Under the pieces are notes generated by a model. The model ran no database searches. It was not told the origin of the DNA and worked only from the letters and a program-made list of their open reading frames with translations. Both the position numbers and the translations under genes were made by a program. From positions 744,001 to 808,000 of the forward strand of contig NZ_CP071238.1 in assembly GCF_017299535.1 (NCBI RefSeq): DNA of 64,000 bases. The letters are read 5' to 3'. Position 1 is the stretch's first letter, and every line of letters begins with the position of its first letter. Source of the DNA: Serratia marcescens subsp. marcescens ATCC 13880 (GTDB lineage Bacteria > Pseudomonadota > Gammaproteobacteria > Enterobacterales > Enterobacteriaceae). Of the stretch, positions 44,173 to 57,258 are shown one piece after another.

Positions 44173-45371
44173 AACTACGCTTGCCGAACTTCGGGCTGAC
44201 AGAACGGCTGAAAGACTGGGTGACCGGCGCGCGCGACAACGACGCGGTCAACATGGTGCTGTACGATCGCACCCTGCTGTGGCTGACCTTCGGGTTGGCG
44301 ATCATCGGCTTCGTGATGGTGACTTCGGCGTCGATGCCGATCGGCCAACGCCTGGCGGACGATCCGTTCCTGTTCGCCAAACGTGATGCGTTGTACCTCG
44401 GCCTGGCGTTCGGTCTGTCGCTGGTGACGCTGCGCATCCCAATGGAAGTTTGGCAGCGCTACAGCAACGTAATGCTGCTGATGTCGATCGTGATGCTGCT
44501 GATCGTCCTGGTGGTGGGGAGCTCGGTAAACGGGGCCTCGCGTTGGATCGCGCTCGGCCCGCTGCGTATTCAGCCCGCAGAGCTGTCTAAGCTGTCGCTG
44601 TTCTGCTACCTGGCGAGCTATCTGGTGCGCAAGGTGGAAGAGGTGCGCAGCAACTTCTGGGGCTTTTGTAAGCCGATGGGCGTGATGGTGGTGCTGGCGG
44701 TGCTGCTGCTGGCGCAGCCGGACCTCGGTACCGTGGTGGTGCTGTTCATCACCACGCTGGCGATGCTGTTCCTGGCCGGCGCGAAAATGTGGCAGTTCCT
44801 GGCGATCATCGGCTCCGGCGTGTTCGCCGTGGTGCTGCTGATTATCGCGGAACCGTACCGTATGCGCCGCGTGACCTCGTTCTGGAACCCGTGGGCCGAC
44901 CCGTTCGGCAGCGGCTACCAGTTGACCCAGTCGCTGATGGCATTCGGCCGCGGTGAGTTCTGGGGGCAGGGGCTCGGCAACTCGGTGCAGAAACTGGAGT
45001 ATTTGCCGGAAGCGCATACCGACTTCATCTTCTCCATTTTGGGTGAAGAACTGGGCTATATCGGTGTGGTTTTAGCCCTGTTAATGGTATTCTTCGTCGC
45101 TTTTCGCGCGATGTCCATCGGGCGCCGCGCGCTGGAGATCGACCAACGCTTCTCCGGCTTCCTGGCCTGCGCGATCGGCGTGTGGTTCAGCTTCCAGGCG
45201 CTGGTTAACGTCGGCGCCGCCGCGGGCATGCTGCCGACCAAAGGTCTGACGCTGCCGCTGATCAGTTACGGCGGCTCGAGCTTGCTGATTATGTCGACGG
45301 CGATCGTGCTGTTGCTGCGAATTGATTATGAAACGCGCCTGACCAAGGCTCAGGCGTTTGTGAAGAGGTAA
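44169..45371 (+). CDS. ftsW: Septal peptidoglycan glycosyltransferase FtsW
   Basis: FtsW is the SEDS-family polymerase of lipid II at the septum and partners with FtsI. The 400-residue protein (414 in E. coli) has ten predicted membrane helices. The conserved SEDS segments [21 protein letters not shown] and the C-terminal ISYGGSS are present. The N-terminal cytoplasmic part is a little shorter than in E. coli. The ATGA start overlaps murD by 4 nt; murG follows after 3 bp. Confidence 0.97.
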   Translation: MKLRLPNFGLTERLKDWVTGARDNDAVNMVLYDRTLLWLTFGLAIIGFVMVTSASMPIGQRLADDPFLFAKRDALYLGLAFGLSLVTLRIPMEVWQRYSNVMLLMSIVMLLIVLVVGSSVNGASRWIALGPLRIQPAELSKLSLFCYLASYLVRKVEEVRSNFWGFCKPMGVMVVLAVLLLAQPDLGTVVVLFITTLAMLFLAGAKMWQFLAIIGSGVFAVVLLIIAEPYRMRRVTSFWNPWADPFGSGYQLTQSLMAFGRGEFWGQGLGNSVQKLEYLPEAHTDFIFSILGEELGYIGVVLALLMVFFVAFRAMSIGRRALEIDQRFSGFLACAIGVWFSFQALVNVGAAAGMLPTKGLTLPLISYGGSSLLIMSTAIVLLLRIDYETRLTKAQAFVKR

Positions 45372-45374
45372 GGG

Positions 45375-46439
45375 ATGAGCGGGAAACCTAAGCGTTTAAT
45401 GGTGATGGCAGGCGGTACCGGCGGGCACGTGTTCCCGGGGCTGGCGGTCGCGCATCATCTGATGGCGCAGGGCTGGCAGGTGCGCTGGCTCGGAACCGCA
45501 GACCGAATGGAAGCCGATCTGGTGCCGAAGCACGGGATCGAGATTGATTTTATCCGCATCTCCGGCCTGCGCGGCAAGGGCCTGAAGGCCCAGTTGACGG
45601 CGCCGCTGCGGATCTGGCAGGCGGTGCGGCAGGCGAAAGCCATTATGCGCAGCTATCAGCCGGATGTGGTGCTGGGGATGGGCGGTTACGTTTCCGGCCC
45701 CGGCGGTCTGGCGGCCTGGCAGTGCGGCATCCCGGTGGTGCTGCACGAGCAGAACGGCATCGCCGGCTTGACCAACCGCTGGCTGGCGCGCATCGCCGCC
45801 AAAGTGATGCAGGCCTTCCCCGGCGCGTTCCCGAACGCCGAGGTGGTGGGCAACCCGGTGCGTACCGATGTGTTGGCGCTGCCACTGCCGGCGGAGCGGT
45901 TGCAAGGGCGCGAAGGCCCGATCCGTGTGTTGGTGATTGGCGGAAGTCAGGGCGCGCGCGTGCTGAATCAGACAGTTCCTGAAGTCGCGGCGCGTTTGGG
46001 CGATAGAATTACGCTCTGGCATCAGGTTGGCAAGGGCGCGCTGGAAACGGTGCTGCGCGACTACGAGAGGGTAGGGCAGACGCAGCACAAGGTGACCGAG
46101 TTCATCGACGACATGGCCGCCGCCTATGCCTGGGCCGACGTGGTGGTCTGCCGCTCCGGCGCGTTGACCGTCAGCGAAATCGCGGCGGCGGGGCTGCCGG
46201 CGATCTTCGTGCCGTTCATGCACAAGGATCGTCAACAGTACTGGAACGCACGCCCGCTGGAAGAAGCCGGCGCGGCGAAGATTATCGAACAGCCGCAGTT
46301 CAACGCCGATGTGGTGGCCGAACTGCTGGCGAGCTGGGATCGCAAGACGCTGCTGGCCATGGCCGAGAAAGCGCGCGCGGTCGCCATTCCGGACGCCACC
46401 GAGCGCGTGGCGGCGGAGCTGGTGCGGCTCGCCAGGTAA
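45375..46439 (+). CDS. murG: Lipid II synthase MurG
   Basis: MurG transfers GlcNAc from UDP-GlcNAc to lipid I at the cytoplasmic membrane face. The 354-residue protein (355 in E. coli) has the glycine-rich N-terminal loop [10 protein letters not shown] (about 13-22), GGYVSGPGG, and the C-terminal nucleotide-binding loop [12 protein letters not shown] followed by the EAGAA-type donor region. Start ATG follows AAGAGGTAAGGG. Confidence 0.98.
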   Translation: MSGKPKRLMVMAGGTGGHVFPGLAVAHHLMAQGWQVRWLGTADRMEADLVPKHGIEIDFIRISGLRGKGLKAQLTAPLRIWQAVRQAKAIMRSYQPDVVLGMGGYVSGPGGLAAWQCGIPVVLHEQNGIAGLTNRWLARIAAKVMQAFPGAFPNAEVVGNPVRTDVLALPLPAERLQGREGPIRVLVIGGSQGARVLNQTVPEVAARLGDRITLWHQVGKGALETVLRDYERVGQTQHKVTEFIDDMAAAYAWADVVVCRSGALTVSEIAAAGLPAIFVPFMHKDRQQYWNARPLEEAGAAKIIEQPQFNADVVAELLASWDRKTLLAMAEKARAVAIPDATERVAAELVRLAR

Positions 46440-46449
46440 CGAGTGCAGG

Positions 46450-46467
46450 GGTTCGGCGCGCCGAACC
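46450..46467. repeat. 18-bp perfect palindrome between murG and murC
   Basis: GGTTCGGCGCGCCGAACC is a perfect dyad 11 bp after the murG stop, within the 84-bp murG-murC gap. As RNA it would form a tight hairpin. No T run follows, so it is not a clear terminator. It may slow transcription or protect mRNA ends. Confidence 0.6.
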
Positions 46468-46523
46468 TGAATAAAAGCAATGTGATGTAGGGCCGGGGTA
46501 CCGGATCCGGATTAGAGAGAGTG

Positions 46524-47999
46524 ATGAATACACAACAACTGGCGAAACTACGTACTATCGTGCCCGAGATGCGTCGCGTCCGGCACATTCACTTTGTCGG
46601 CATCGGTGGTGCCGGCATGGGTGGTATCGCCGAAGTGTTGGCAAACGAAGGGTATCAGATCAGCGGCTCCGACCTGGCGCCGAATCCGGTGACCCAACAG
46701 TTGAGCGCGCTCGGGGCGACGATTTACTTCAATCACCGTCCGGAAAACGTGCTGGATGCGAGCGTGGTGGTGGTGTCTACCGCCATCTCCGCCGACAACC
46801 CGGAGATCGTCGCCGCTCGTGAAGCGCGCATCCCGGTGATCCGCCGCGCTGAAATGCTGGCGGAGCTGATGCGTTTTCGCCACGGCATTGCTATCGCCGG
46901 CACGCACGGCAAAACCACCACCACGGCGATGGTCTCGAGCATTTATGCCGAAGCCCGCCTGGACCCGACCTTCGTCAATGGCGGGCTGGTGAAGGCGGCA
47001 GGCACCCACGCACGACTGGGGTCCAGCCGTTATCTGATCGCGGAAGCGGATGAGAGCGATGCGTCGTTCCTGCACCTGCAGCCGATGGTGGCCGTGGTCA
47101 CCAACATCGAAGCCGACCATATGGACACTTACCAGGGCGACTTCGAGAACCTGAAGCAGACGTTTATCAATTTCTTGCACAACCTGCCGTTCTACGGCCG
47201 TGCGGTGATGTGCATCGACGATCCGGTAGTGCGCGAGCTGTTGCCGCGCGTGGGTCGCCATATCACCACTTATGGCTTCAGTGAAGATGCCGACGTGCGC
47301 ATCGAAGACTACCGGCAGATTGGGCCGCAGGGGCACTTTACCCTGAGCCGTCAGGACAAGCCGTTGCTGACGGTGACGCTGAACGCGCCGGGCCGCCACA
47401 ATGCGTTGAACGCGGCGGCGGCGGTAGCGGTAGCGACCGAAGAAGGCATCGACGACGAAGATATCCTGCGCGCGCTGGCGGGCTTCCAGGGTACCGGGCG
47501 CCGCTTCGATTTCCTCGGCGAGTTCCCGCTGGAGCCGGTCAACGGCAAAGCGGGCAGCGCGATGCTGGTGGACGACTACGGCCACCATCCGACCGAAGTG
47601 GACGCCACGCTGAAGGCGGCGCGCGCCGGTTGGCCGGACAAGCGTCTGGTGATGATCTTCCAGCCGCACCGCTACACGCGTACTCGCGATCTGTACGACG
47701 ATTTCGCCAACGTGCTGTCGCAGGTGGATGTGCTGCTGATGCTCGACGTGTACGCCGCCGGCGAAGCGCCGATCCCGGGCGCGGACAGCCGCTCGCTGTG
47801 CCGCACCATCCGCAGCCGCGGCAAGCTGGATCCGATCCTGGTTTCCGATGCCGATAGCGTGCCGGAAACGCTGGCGCAGCTGCTGCAGGATGAAGACCTG
47901 GTGCTGGTGCAGGGCGCCGGTAACGTGGGCAAAATCGCCCGTAAACTGGCCGAGCTGAAGCTGCAGCCGCCGAAGAAAGAGGAGGAGCACCATGGCTGA
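46524..47999 (+). CDS. murC: UDP-MurNAc:L-alanine ligase MurC
   Basis: MurC adds L-alanine to UDP-MurNAc, the first amino acid step. The 491-residue length equals E. coli. It has the N-terminal GIGGAGMGG loop (about 25-33), the ATP motif [12 protein letters not shown] (about 124-135), EADESDASF in the central domain, and DDYGHHPTE in the C-terminal domain. I use the ATG at 46524, giving [10 protein letters not shown], instead of the adjacent GTG at 46521. The AGAGAGAG stretch serves as ribosome-binding site. Confidence 0.98.
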   Translation: MNTQQLAKLRTIVPEMRRVRHIHFVGIGGAGMGGIAEVLANEGYQISGSDLAPNPVTQQLSALGATIYFNHRPENVLDASVVVVSTAISADNPEIVAAREARIPVIRRAEMLAELMRFRHGIAIAGTHGKTTTTAMVSSIYAEARLDPTFVNGGLVKAAGTHARLGSSRYLIAEADESDASFLHLQPMVAVVTNIEADHMDTYQGDFENLKQTFINFLHNLPFYGRAVMCIDDPVVRELLPRVGRHITTYGFSEDADVRIEDYRQIGPQGHFTLSRQDKPLLTVTLNAPGRHNALNAAAAVAVATEEGIDDEDILRALAGFQGTGRRFDFLGEFPLEPVNGKAGSAMLVDDYGHHPTEVDATLKAARAGWPDKRLVMIFQPHRYTRTRDLYDDFANVLSQVDVLLMLDVYAAGEAPIPGADSRSLCRTIRSRGKLDPILVSDADSVPETLAQLLQDEDLVLVQGAGNVGKIARKLAELKLQPPKKEEEHHG

Positions 48000-48912
48000 T
48001 AAAGTTGCAGTTCTGCTGGGCGGCACCTCCGCTGAACGTGACGTTTCTCTGCAATCCGGCGCCGCGGTGCTGGCCGGGTTGCGCGAAGCCGGTATCGATG
48101 CGCACGGCGTCGATACCCGCGATTTCCCGGTGACCCAGCTGAAAGAGCAGGGGTTCACCAAAGTGTTTATCGCGCTGCACGGCCGCGGCGGCGAGGATGG
48201 CACCCTGCAGGGGCTGCTGGAGTTCCTCGAGCTGCCTTATACCGGCAGCGGCGTGATGGCCTCGGCGCTGACTATGGACAAATGGCGCACCAAGATGGTG
48301 TGGCAGTCGATGGGCTTGCCGGTGGCGCCTTACGTGGCGTTGAATCGCCAGCTGTACTTAGGCGCCGAAAAAGCGGCGCTGCTGGCGCGCGTGGCGGATC
48401 TCGGTTTGCCGCTGATCGTCAAGCCGAGCCGTGAAGGCTCCAGCGTCGGCATGAGCAAGGTCACCGAGAGCGCTGCGTTGGAAGCGGCGTTGGAAGAAGC
48501 CTTCCGCCATGACGACGATGTGTTGGTGGAGAAGTGGTTGAGCGGGCCGGAATACACCGTGGCGATGCTGGGCGACCAGGTGCTGCCGTCGATCCGCATC
48601 CAGCCGGCCGGCGTGTTTTACGACTACCAGGCCAAGTACATTTCGGACGATACGCAGTACTTCTGCCCGAGCGGTTTGAGCGCCGAGCAGGAAGCCGAGA
48701 TGGCGGCATTGGCGCTGCGCGCCTACCGCGGTCTGGACTGCAGCGGCTGGGGCCGCGTCGACGTGATGCAAGACAGCGATGGCAGCTTCTATCTGCTTGA
48801 GGTGAACACCTCTCCGGGCATGACCAGTCATAGCCTGGTGCCGATGGCGGCGCGCCAGTTTGGATTAAGCTTCTCGCAGCTAGTGGCGAGAATTTTGGAG
48901 TTGGCCGACTGA
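47992..48912 (+). CDS. ddlB: D-alanine--D-alanine ligase DdlB
   Basis: DdlB makes D-Ala-D-Ala for MurF. The 306-residue length equals E. coli. ATP-grasp motifs are visible: [12 protein letters not shown] (about 63-74), [17 protein letters not shown] (about 138-154), and metal-binding EVNTSPGMT (about 270-278). GAGGAG within the end of murC is its ribosome-binding site, and the reading frames overlap by 8 nt. Confidence 0.98.
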   Translation: MADKVAVLLGGTSAERDVSLQSGAAVLAGLREAGIDAHGVDTRDFPVTQLKEQGFTKVFIALHGRGGEDGTLQGLLEFLELPYTGSGVMASALTMDKWRTKMVWQSMGLPVAPYVALNRQLYLGAEKAALLARVADLGLPLIVKPSREGSSVGMSKVTESAALEAALEEAFRHDDDVLVEKWLSGPEYTVAMLGDQVLPSIRIQPAGVFYDYQAKYISDDTQYFCPSGLSAEQEAEMAALALRAYRGLDCSGWGRVDVMQDSDGSFYLLEVNTSPGMTSHSLVPMAARQFGLSFSQLVARILELAD

Positions 48913-48913
48913 T

Positions 48914-49765
48914 ATGTCGCAAGCTGCCCTGAATGCGCGCGATCGCGAGGTGGATAACGGCCCGCGCCGCAGCAATGGAACCCAGTTGGCGGGAATGATT
49001 TTCCTGCTGATGGTGTTGGGAACGGTCGTGTGGAGCGGTTGGGCGGTGCTTGGCTGGATGAAAGACGCCAGCCGCCTGCCGCTCTCAAGGCTGGTGGTGA
49101 CCGGCGAACGCCACTACACCACCAACGATGATATTCGTCAGGCGATCCTGGCGCTGGGCGCACCCGGCACCTTTATGACGCAGGATGTGGACGTCATCCA
49201 GCAGCAGATCGAACGTCTGCCGTGGATCAAGCAGGCCAGCGTGCGCAAACAATGGCCGGATGAGCTGAAGATCCATCTGGTGGAGTACGTCCCGGTGGCG
49301 CGCTGGAACGATTTGCACATGGTGGACGCCGAGGGCAAAGCGTTCAGCGTGCCGGCGGAGCGGGCGGGCAAGCAGAAGTTGCCGCTGCTCTACGGGCCGG
49401 AAGGGAGCGAGCAGGATGTGCTGGAAGGCTATCGGGCGATGAGCGCCACGTTGGCGGCCAGCAAATATACGCTGAAAATGGCGGCGATGACCGCGCGCCA
49501 TTCCTGGCAGCTGGCGCTGGACAACGATGTTCGGCTTGAGCTGGGGCGCGATGACCGCAACGGGCGTTTGCAGCGGTTTATCGAGCTTTACCCGGTATTG
49601 CAACAGCAGGGCCAGGCGGAGAGCAAGCGTGTCAGCTATGTCGATCTGCGCTACGAGTCCGGCGCTTCGGTAGGGTGGGCTCCGGTGTTGGTCGATCCGC
49701 AGGCGCTTGGCGGTCAGCAAAACAGTAATCAGCAACAGAATCAGGCACAGGCAAAACAACAATGA
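48914..49765 (+). CDS. ftsQ: Cell division protein FtsQ
   Basis: FtsQ is a bitopic divisome protein that binds FtsL and FtsB. The 283-residue protein (276 in E. coli) has a short cytoplasmic part, one membrane helix (about 25-47), a POTRA domain ([14 protein letters not shown], about 57-125) and a beta domain. The C-terminal tail is a Gln/Asn-rich stretch longer than in E. coli. It starts 1 bp after ddlB and overlaps ftsA by 4 nt. Confidence 0.96.
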   Translation: MSQAALNARDREVDNGPRRSNGTQLAGMIFLLMVLGTVVWSGWAVLGWMKDASRLPLSRLVVTGERHYTTNDDIRQAILALGAPGTFMTQDVDVIQQQIERLPWIKQASVRKQWPDELKIHLVEYVPVARWNDLHMVDAEGKAFSVPAERAGKQKLPLLYGPEGSEQDVLEGYRAMSATLAASKYTLKMAAMTARHSWQLALDNDVRLELGRDDRNGRLQRFIELYPVLQQQGQAESKRVSYVDLRYESGASVGWAPVLVDPQALGGQQNSNQQQNQAQAKQQ

Positions 49766-51018
49766 TCAAGTCGACGGACAGAAAACTGGTAGTTGGACTG
49801 GAGATCGGTACTGCAAAAGTCTCCGCGTTGGTAGGGGAAGTTCTGCCCGATGGCATGGTCAACATTATCGGGGTGGGCAGCTGCCCGTCTCGCGGCATGG
49901 ATAAGGGTGGCGTAAACGACCTGGAGTCGGTGGTGAAGTGCGTACAGCGCGCCATCGATCAGGCCGAGCTGATGGCGGACTGCCAGATCTCGTCGGTGTA
50001 TCTGGCGCTGTCGGGCAAGCACATCAGCTGCCAGAACGAAATCGGCATGGTGCCGATCTCGGAAGAGGAAGTGACGCAGGACGACGTGGAGAACGTGGTG
50101 CATACCGCCAAATCGGTGCGCGTGCGCGACGAACACCGCATCCTGCATGTGATTCCTCAGGAATACGCCATCGATTATCAGGAAGGCATCAAAAACCCGG
50201 TTGGGCTGTCCGGCGTGCGCATGCAGGCCAAGGTGCATCTGATTACCTGCCATAACGATATGGCGAAGAACATCGTCAAGGCCGTGGAACGTTGCGGCCT
50301 GAAAGTTGACCAACTTATTTTCGCCGGTCTGGCCGCGAGCTACGCGGTGCTGACCGAAGATGAACGCGAACTCGGCGTTTGCGTGGTGGATATCGGCGGC
50401 GGCACCATGGATATGGCGGTGTACACCGGCGGCGCGCTGCGCCACACCAAAGTGATCCCTTACGCCGGGAACGTGGTCACCAGCGACATCGCTTACGCCT
50501 TTGGTACGCCGCCGACCGACGCGGAAGCGATTAAAGTTCGACACGGTTGTGCGCTTGGGTCGATTGTTAGCAAGGATGAGAATGTAGAGGTGCCTAGCGT
50601 CGGGGGACGTCCTCCGCGCAGTCTGCAAAGACAGACGCTGGCTGAAGTCATTGAGCCACGCTACACCGAACTGTTGAATCTGGTTAACGATGAAATTTTG
50701 CAATTGCAGGAGCAACTGCGTCAGCAAGGGGTGAAGCATCATCTGGCGGCAGGTATCGTGCTGACCGGTGGCGCCGCCCAGATTGATGGCCTGGCAGCCT
50801 GTGCGCAACGGGTGTTCCACACTCAGGTACGCATCGGCCAACCCTTGAACATCACGGGTCTGACGGATTATGCGCAGGAGCCTTACTACTCGACGGCGGT
50901 AGGTTTGCTGCACTATGGAAAAGAGTCTCACCTGAGCGGTGAGACAGAAGTAGAAAAACGCGCCTCGGTGGGCAATTGGTTTAAACGCATCAATAGCTGG
51001 CTGAGAAAAGAGTTTTAA
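49762..51018 (+). CDS. ftsA: Cell division protein FtsA
   Basis: FtsA is an actin-like ATPase that tethers FtsZ to the membrane. The 418-residue protein (420 in E. coli) has the N-terminal phosphate motif [14 protein letters not shown], the characteristic 1C domain (about 85-165) and [16 protein letters not shown]-terminal amphipathic helix, [15 protein letters not shown], serves as the membrane-targeting sequence. Promoters for ftsZ are expected within the gene, as in E. coli, but none was assigned. Confidence 0.98.
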   Translation: MIKSTDRKLVVGLEIGTAKVSALVGEVLPDGMVNIIGVGSCPSRGMDKGGVNDLESVVKCVQRAIDQAELMADCQISSVYLALSGKHISCQNEIGMVPISEEEVTQDDVENVVHTAKSVRVRDEHRILHVIPQEYAIDYQEGIKNPVGLSGVRMQAKVHLITCHNDMAKNIVKAVERCGLKVDQLIFAGLAASYAVLTEDERELGVCVVDIGGGTMDMAVYTGGALRHTKVIPYAGNVVTSDIAYAFGTPPTDAEAIKVRHGCALGSIVSKDENVEVPSVGGRPPRSLQRQTLAEVIEPRYTELLNLVNDEILQLQEQLRQQGVKHHLAAGIVLTGGAAQIDGLAACAQRVFHTQVRIGQPLNITGLTDYAQEPYYSTAVGLLHYGKESHLSGETEVEKRASVGNWFKRINSWLRKEF

Positions 51019-51092
51019 TGTTTCAACAAAGAGATCATGCTGAGTAATCTTTTTATGATCTCGCAGCGACAGGCACAAAACGGAGAGAAACT

Positions 51093-52247
51093 ATGTTTGA
51101 ACCAATGGAACTAACCAATGACGCGGTGATTAAAGTCATCGGCGTCGGCGGCGGCGGTGGCAACGCCGTTGAACACATGGTGCGCGAGCGCATCGAAGGT
51201 GTTGAATTCTTCGCTGTGAACACGGACGCCCAGGCGCTCCGCAAAACGGCGGTTGGCCAAACCATCCAGATTGGTAGCGGTATTACCAAAGGTCTGGGTG
51301 CGGGCGCGAACCCTGAGGTGGGTCGCAATTCAGCGGAAGAAGACCGCGAAGCCCTGCGCGCAGCGCTGGACGGCGCAGACATGGTCTTCATCGCAGCCGG
51401 CATGGGCGGCGGTACCGGTACCGGTGCGGCGCCAGTGGTGGCTGAAGTGGCTAAAGATTTGGGTATTCTGACCGTGGCCGTGGTGACCAAGCCTTTCAAC
51501 TTCGAAGGCAAGAAGCGCATGGCATTCGCGGAGCAGGGTATCGCTGAGCTGTCCAAACACGTGGACTCGCTGATCACCATCCCGAACGACAAGCTGTTGA
51601 AAGTGCTGGGGCGCGGGATCTCTCTGCTGGACGCGTTCGGCGCGGCCAACGACGTGCTGAAAGGCGCGGTGCAGGGTATCGCCGAGCTGATCACCCGTCC
51701 GGGCCTGATGAACGTCGACTTCGCCGACGTGCGCACCGTGATGTCCGAAATGGGCTACGCGATGATGGGTTCCGGCGTGGCTTGCGGTGAAGACCGCGCC
51801 GAAGAAGCGGCCGAAATGGCGATCTCCAGCCCGCTGCTGGAAGACATCGACCTGTCCGGCGCGCGCGGCGTGCTGGTCAACATTACCGCTGGCTTCGATC
51901 TGCGTCTGGATGAGTTCGAAACCGTGGGTAACACCATCCGTGCGTTCGCTTCCGACAACGCTACCGTGGTTATCGGTACCTCGCTGGATCCGGAAATGAA
52001 CGACGAACTGCGCGTAACCGTGGTTGCAACCGGTATCGGTATGGACAAGCGTCCAGAAATCACTCTGGTGACCAATAAGCAGGCCAGCCAGCCAGTGATG
52101 GATCACCGTTATCAGCAGCACGGCATGTCGCCTCTGCCGCAGGAAGTGAAACCTGCCGCCAAGGTGGTCAACGACCAAGCTGCGCAGCCGAATAAAGAGC
52201 CCGACTATCTTGATATTCCAGCCTTCCTGCGTAAACAGGCAGACTAA
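51093..52247 (+). CDS. ftsZ: Tubulin-like cell division GTPase FtsZ
   Basis: FtsZ polymerises into the cytokinetic ring. The 384-residue protein (383 in E. coli) has the tubulin signature [10 protein letters not shown] (about 103-112), the T7 loop [11 protein letters not shown] (about 207-217) and the conserved C-terminal peptide [13 protein letters not shown] that binds FtsA, ZipA and ZapD. The linker (about 317-366) is variable. It is followed by lpxC after 103 bp with a separate promoter. Confidence 0.99.
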   Translation: MFEPMELTNDAVIKVIGVGGGGGNAVEHMVRERIEGVEFFAVNTDAQALRKTAVGQTIQIGSGITKGLGAGANPEVGRNSAEEDREALRAALDGADMVFIAAGMGGGTGTGAAPVVAEVAKDLGILTVAVVTKPFNFEGKKRMAFAEQGIAELSKHVDSLITIPNDKLLKVLGRGISLLDAFGAANDVLKGAVQGIAELITRPGLMNVDFADVRTVMSEMGYAMMGSGVACGEDRAEEAAEMAISSPLLEDIDLSGARGVLVNITAGFDLRLDEFETVGNTIRAFASDNATVVIGTSLDPEMNDELRVTVVATGIGMDKRPEITLVTNKQASQPVMDHRYQQHGMSPLPQEVKPAAKVVNDQAAQPNKEPDYLDIPAFLRKQAD

Positions 52248-52262
52248 GAATATCCTGAGAAT

Positions 52263-53268
<1,006 letters not shown>

Positions 53269-53367
53269 GGTTCGAATTCCTCGCCTGCGAATAACGGCAG
53301 GCGCATCCCCTGAGAGCCTGATCATTCAGGCTCATGATGTCGGCTGTTTTGCAGTTTGTGTCGCTGA

Positions 53368-53883
53368 TTACTTATCACGACTGGTTGTGTTGGTACCCTC
53401 TCCGGCCAATGCAGCCAGCCGTTCCAATATCTTGCGCAGTTTCTCCGGGCTACGGCTCGCCAACCCTCTCAGCTCTTCCGCACTTTCCAGACTCAAATGC
53501 CGCATCGGCACGGGTTTTTCCGGCGCTTTCTCTGCGTTTTGCACCTGGTTGCTGCCTTTCGCCATCAAGGCCGGATTAATCCTGATGTCGATCGACGACA
53601 ATGATGGTAGAATTTGCGCTCGTAGTGCAGACAGCAAAGCGGGTTGTTCGTAGCGCAAGCGCATCATCCAACTGGCATTTGCCGTTTCGAGCACTAAAAT
53701 ACCCTGTCGGAAATTCGCGACGCGGCACCAGGGATGCAGGGGAGCGGGCAACAGGCCCTTCACTGCACGGTTAAGCTTGAGCAGCGCCACCGCGCGTTGC
53801 TGGACGTTATGCAGCGGCCCTTTGCTGCTGGCAGACGCGTCGTCGAACAGGACATCTAATAATTGTGGACGGCTATCGCGCAT
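53368..53883 (-). CDS. DUF721 (DciA-like) protein
   Basis: The 171-residue protein has an N-terminal DUF721 domain (about 1-95), seen in the segments LLDVLFD, VQQRAVALLKLNRAV and WCRVANFRQGILVLETANASWMMRLR. A basic, Pro/Glu-rich C-terminal tail follows. DUF721 includes DciA, the helicase-loading factor of bacteria that lack DnaC. Enterobacteria normally load DnaB with DnaC, so the role here is uncertain. The ATG at 53883 is 26 bp from the divergent secM start, so the secM promoter must lie inside this gene. Related genes occur at this place in Salmonella. Confidence 0.8.
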   Translation of the reverse strand: MRDSRPQLLDVLFDDASASSKGPLHNVQQRAVALLKLNRAVKGLLPAPLHPWCRVANFRQGILVLETANASWMMRLRYEQPALLSALRAQILPSLSSIDIRINPALMAKGSNQVQNAEKAPEKPVPMRHLSLESAEELRGLASRSPEKLRKILERLAALAGEGTNTTSRDK

Positions 53884-53909
53884 AATGGGCTCCGGCGGAT
53901 TATAAACTC

Positions 53910-54440
53910 GTGATCGGTATTCTAAATCGTTGGCGACAATTTGGCAGACGTTATTTCTGGCCCCATCTCCTGTTAGGGATGGTTGCGGCCACGCTTGGCG
54001 CGTCTTCCAATTTGTCCGGCGCCCCCGATCAGGCCGCATTGCCGAATACGTCGTCCAGCCTTAACCGGCAAAATTCGGCCAATGGCACGTTCAACAGCCT
54101 GGCCCTGCTGCAGGACGCGCATCGCCGTCCTACCTTCAGCGTAGATTACTGGCAGCAACATGCGCTGCGCACCGTCATTCGTCACCTCTCTTTCGCGTTG
54201 GCGCCGCAGGCGGTTTATGCGCGGGTGCAGGAGAGCGAAGCCGAAGCGGAACCCCCTTTGCAGGTAGCGCAACTGGCGCTGCTGTCTACCCTCAATGCGC
54301 TGCTGACGCACGAGCCGAAGCCGCCGACCATCATTCGCCACACTCACCTTGAGGTGCTGCCCACGCTGGCGCGCCACCAGACCGGCCTGTGGGTGGCGCA
54401 GGTGCAGGGCATTCGCGCCGGGCCCGCCGCCCTCGTCTGA
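53910..54440 (+). CDS. secM: Secretion monitor SecM
   Basis: SecM is a secreted arrest peptide. Stalling of its translation opens the secA ribosome-binding site when secretion is impaired. The 176-residue protein has a GTG start, as in E. coli, and a long signal sequence ([26 protein letters not shown]). The C-terminal arrest motif [12 protein letters not shown] occupies 161-172, then AALV. Compared with the E. coli motif, the phenylalanine five residues before Trp is His156 and the isoleucine after Trp is Val162. Arg169, Ala170, Gly171 and Pro172 are kept. Confidence 0.94.
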   Translation: MIGILNRWRQFGRRYFWPHLLLGMVAATLGASSNLSGAPDQAALPNTSSSLNRQNSANGTFNSLALLQDAHRRPTFSVDYWQQHALRTVIRHLSFALAPQAVYARVQESEAEAEPPLQVAQLALLSTLNALLTHEPKPPTIIRHTHLEVLPTLARHQTGLWVAQVQGIRAGPAALV

Positions 54441-54522
54441 TCTCGCCCTTCGGGCACAAAAACCATAAATAATAGCAAGTTGACTGCCGTGTTCGGCGGT
54501 CATGACAGAGATATCAAACATC

Positions 54523-57231
54523 ATGTTAGTGAAATTATTAACCAAAGTTTTTGGCAGCCGTAACGATCGTACCCTGCGCCGCATGCGCAAAGTGGTTGAG
54601 CAGATCAACCGCATGGAACCGGACATGGAAAAACTGTCCGATGACGAGCTGAAAGCGAAAACCAACGAGTTCCGCGCACGCCTGGAGAAAGGCGAGTCGC
54701 TGGACAGCCTGATCCCTGAAGCCTTCGCCGTGGTGCGCGAGGCGAGCAAGCGCGTGTTCGGCATGCGTCACTTCGACGTGCAGCTGCTGGGCGGCATGGT
54801 GCTGAACGACCGCTGCATCGCGGAGATGCGCACCGGTGAAGGTAAAACCCTGACCGCGACGCTGCCGGCCTACCTGAACGCCCTGAGCGGCCGCGGCGTG
54901 CACGTCGTGACCGTCAACGACTATCTGGCGCAGCGTGACGCCGAAAACAACCGTCCGCTGTTCGAGTTCCTCGGCCTGAGCATCGGCATCAACCTGCCGG
55001 GCATGCCGGCGCCGGCCAAGCGCGAAGCTTACGCCGCCGACATCACCTACGGCACCAACAACGAATACGGCTTCGACTACCTGCGCGACAACATGGCGTT
55101 CAGCCCGGAAGAGCGCGTGCAGCGCAAACTGCACTATGCGCTGGTGGATGAGGTGGACTCCATCCTGATCGATGAAGCGCGTACGCCGCTGATCATCTCC
55201 GGCCCGGCCGAAGACAGCTCTGAGATGTACATCAAGGTCAACAAGCTGATCCCTAAACTGATCCGCCAGGAAAAAGAAGACTCCGACACCTTCAAGGGTG
55301 AAGGGCACTTCTCGGTGGACGAGAAGGCGCGTCAGGTCCACCTGACTGAACGCGGTCTGATCCTGATCGAAGAGATGCTGGTGGACGCCGGCATCATGGA
55401 TGAAGGCGAATCGCTGTACTCGCCGACCAACATCATGCTGATGCACCACGTTACCGCCGCGCTGCGCGCCCACGTGCTGTTCACCCGCGACGTGGACTAC
55501 ATCGTGAAAGACGGCGAAGTGATCATCGTCGATGAACACACCGGCCGTACCATGCAGGGCCGCCGTTGGTCCGACGGTCTGCACCAGGCGGTGGAAGCCA
55601 AAGAAGGCGTGGAGATCCAGAACGAGAACCAGACGCTGGCTTCGATCACCTTCCAGAACTACTTCCGTCTGTACGAGAAGCTGGCCGGGATGACCGGTAC
55701 CGCCGATACCGAAGCCTTCGAATTCAGCTCGATCTACAAGCTGGACACGATCGTGGTGCCAACCAACCGTCCGATGATCCGTAAGGATATGCCGGATCTG
55801 GTGTACATGACCGAGAAAGAGAAGATCGGCGCCATCATTGAAGACATCCGCGAGCGTACCGCCAAAGGCCAACCGGTGCTGGTGGGTACCATCTCAATCG
55901 AGAAATCCGAAGTGGTGTCCCGTGAGCTGACCAAAGCGGGCATCGACCACAAGGTGCTGAATGCCAAATTCCACGCCATGGAAGCGGACATCGTCGCCCA
56001 GGCCGGCCAAAGCGGTGCGGTGACCATCGCTACCAACATGGCGGGCCGTGGTACCGATATCGTGCTGGGCGGCAGCTGGCAGGCCGAAGTGGCGCTGCTG
56101 GAAGAACCGACTGAAGAGCAGATCGAAGCTATCAAAGCCGCCTGGAAAGAGCGCCACGACGCGGTGCTGGCGGCGGGCGGCCTGCATATTATCGGCACCG
56201 AGCGCCATGAATCACGCCGTATCGATAACCAGCTGCGCGGCCGTTCCGGTCGTCAGGGCGACGCCGGTTCATCCCGCTTCTACCTATCGATGGAAGATGC
56301 CCTGATGCGTATCTTCGCTTCGGATCGCGTGTCCGGCATGATGCGTAAACTGGGTATGAAAGAAGGCGAAGCGATTGAGCACCCGTGGGTGACCAAGGCG
56401 ATCGCCAATGCTCAGCGCAAGGTAGAGAGCCGCAACTTCGACATCCGTAAGCAGCTGCTGGAATACGACGACGTCGCCAACGATCAACGCCGCGCCATCT
56501 ACAGCCAACGCAACGAATTGCTGGACGTGTCCGACGTGAGCGAAACCATCGCCAGCATCCGCGAGGACGTGTTCAAGAGCACCATCGACAACTACATCAC
56601 GCCGCAGTCGCTGGAAGAAGAGTGGGACATTCAGGGGCTGGAAGAGCGCCTGAAGAACGACTTCGATCTGGAGATGCCGATCGCCCAGTGGCTGGACAAA
56701 GAGCCGGAGCTGCACGAAGAGACGCTGCGCGAACGCATTCTGGAGAACGCCAAAGAGCAGTATCAGCGTAAGGAAGAAGTGGTCGGCAGCGAGATGATGC
56801 GCAACTTCGAGAAGGGCGTGATGCTGCAGACGCTGGATTCTCTGTGGAAAGAGCATCTGGCGGCGATGGACTACCTGCGCCAGGGTATCCACCTGCGCGG
56901 TTACGCGCAGAAGGATCCGAAGCAGGAGTACAAGCGTGAATCCTTCAACATGTTCGCCACCATGCTGGAATCGCTGAAATATGAAGTGATCAGCGTGCTG
57001 AGCAAGGTACAGGTGCGGATGCCGGAAGAGGTGGAAGCGCTGGAACAGCAGCGCCGTGAAGAGGCCGAGCGTCTGGCGCAGCAGCAACAGCTGAGCCACC
57101 ACGACGAGAACGCGCTGGCGACTGAAGATCCGAACGCGCCGGCGACCGCCGAGCGTAAAGTGGGCCGCAACGATCCTTGCCCATGCGGTTCCGGCAAGAA
57201 ATACAAGCAGTGCCACGGTCGCCTGCAGTAA
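54523..57231 (+). CDS. secA: Preprotein translocase ATPase SecA
   Basis: SecA drives post-translational export through SecYEG. The 902-residue protein (901 in E. coli) starts [20 protein letters not shown]. It has Walker [10 protein letters not shown] (about 102-110), [12 protein letters not shown] (about 206-217), RGTDIVLGG, the helicase motif [11 protein letters not shown], and a C-terminal zinc site [13 protein letters not shown] that binds SecB and lipids. An upstream in-frame ATG at 54502 would add seven residues and is not favoured. Translation is expected to be coupled to secM. Confidence 0.98.
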   Translation: MLVKLLTKVFGSRNDRTLRRMRKVVEQINRMEPDMEKLSDDELKAKTNEFRARLEKGESLDSLIPEAFAVVREASKRVFGMRHFDVQLLGGMVLNDRCIAEMRTGEGKTLTATLPAYLNALSGRGVHVVTVNDYLAQRDAENNRPLFEFLGLSIGINLPGMPAPAKREAYAADITYGTNNEYGFDYLRDNMAFSPEERVQRKLHYALVDEVDSILIDEARTPLIISGPAEDSSEMYIKVNKLIPKLIRQEKEDSDTFKGEGHFSVDEKARQVHLTERGLILIEEMLVDAGIMDEGESLYSPTNIMLMHHVTAALRAHVLFTRDVDYIVKDGEVIIVDEHTGRTMQGRRWSDGLHQAVEAKEGVEIQNENQTLASITFQNYFRLYEKLAGMTGTADTEAFEFSSIYKLDTIVVPTNRPMIRKDMPDLVYMTEKEKIGAIIEDIRERTAKGQPVLVGTISIEKSEVVSRELTKAGIDHKVLNAKFHAMEADIVAQAGQSGAVTIATNMAGRGTDIVLGGSWQAEVALLEEPTEEQIEAIKAAWKERHDAVLAAGGLHIIGTERHESRRIDNQLRGRSGRQGDAGSSRFYLSMEDALMRIFASDRVSGMMRKLGMKEGEAIEHPWVTKAIANAQRKVESRNFDIRKQLLEYDDVANDQRRAIYSQRNELLDVSDVSETIASIREDVFKSTIDNYITPQSLEEEWDIQGLEERLKNDFDLEMPIAQWLDKEPELHEETLRERILENAKEQYQRKEEVVGSEMMRNFEKGVMLQTLDSLWKEHLAAMDYLRQGIHLRGYAQKDPKQEYKRESFNMFATMLESLKYEVISVLSKVQVRMPEEVEALEQQRREEAERLAQQQQLSHHDENALATEDPNAPATAERKVGRNDPCPCGSGKKYKQCHGRLQ

Positions 57232-57258
57232 TGCCGGCCGCGGTTGACCGATAACACC

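Noticed and set aside
54084..54440. Possible frameshift or truncation at the end of secM
   Set aside because: The frame is continuous into GIRAGP and stops four residues later; this is the normal form of SecM, only slightly shorter after Pro.
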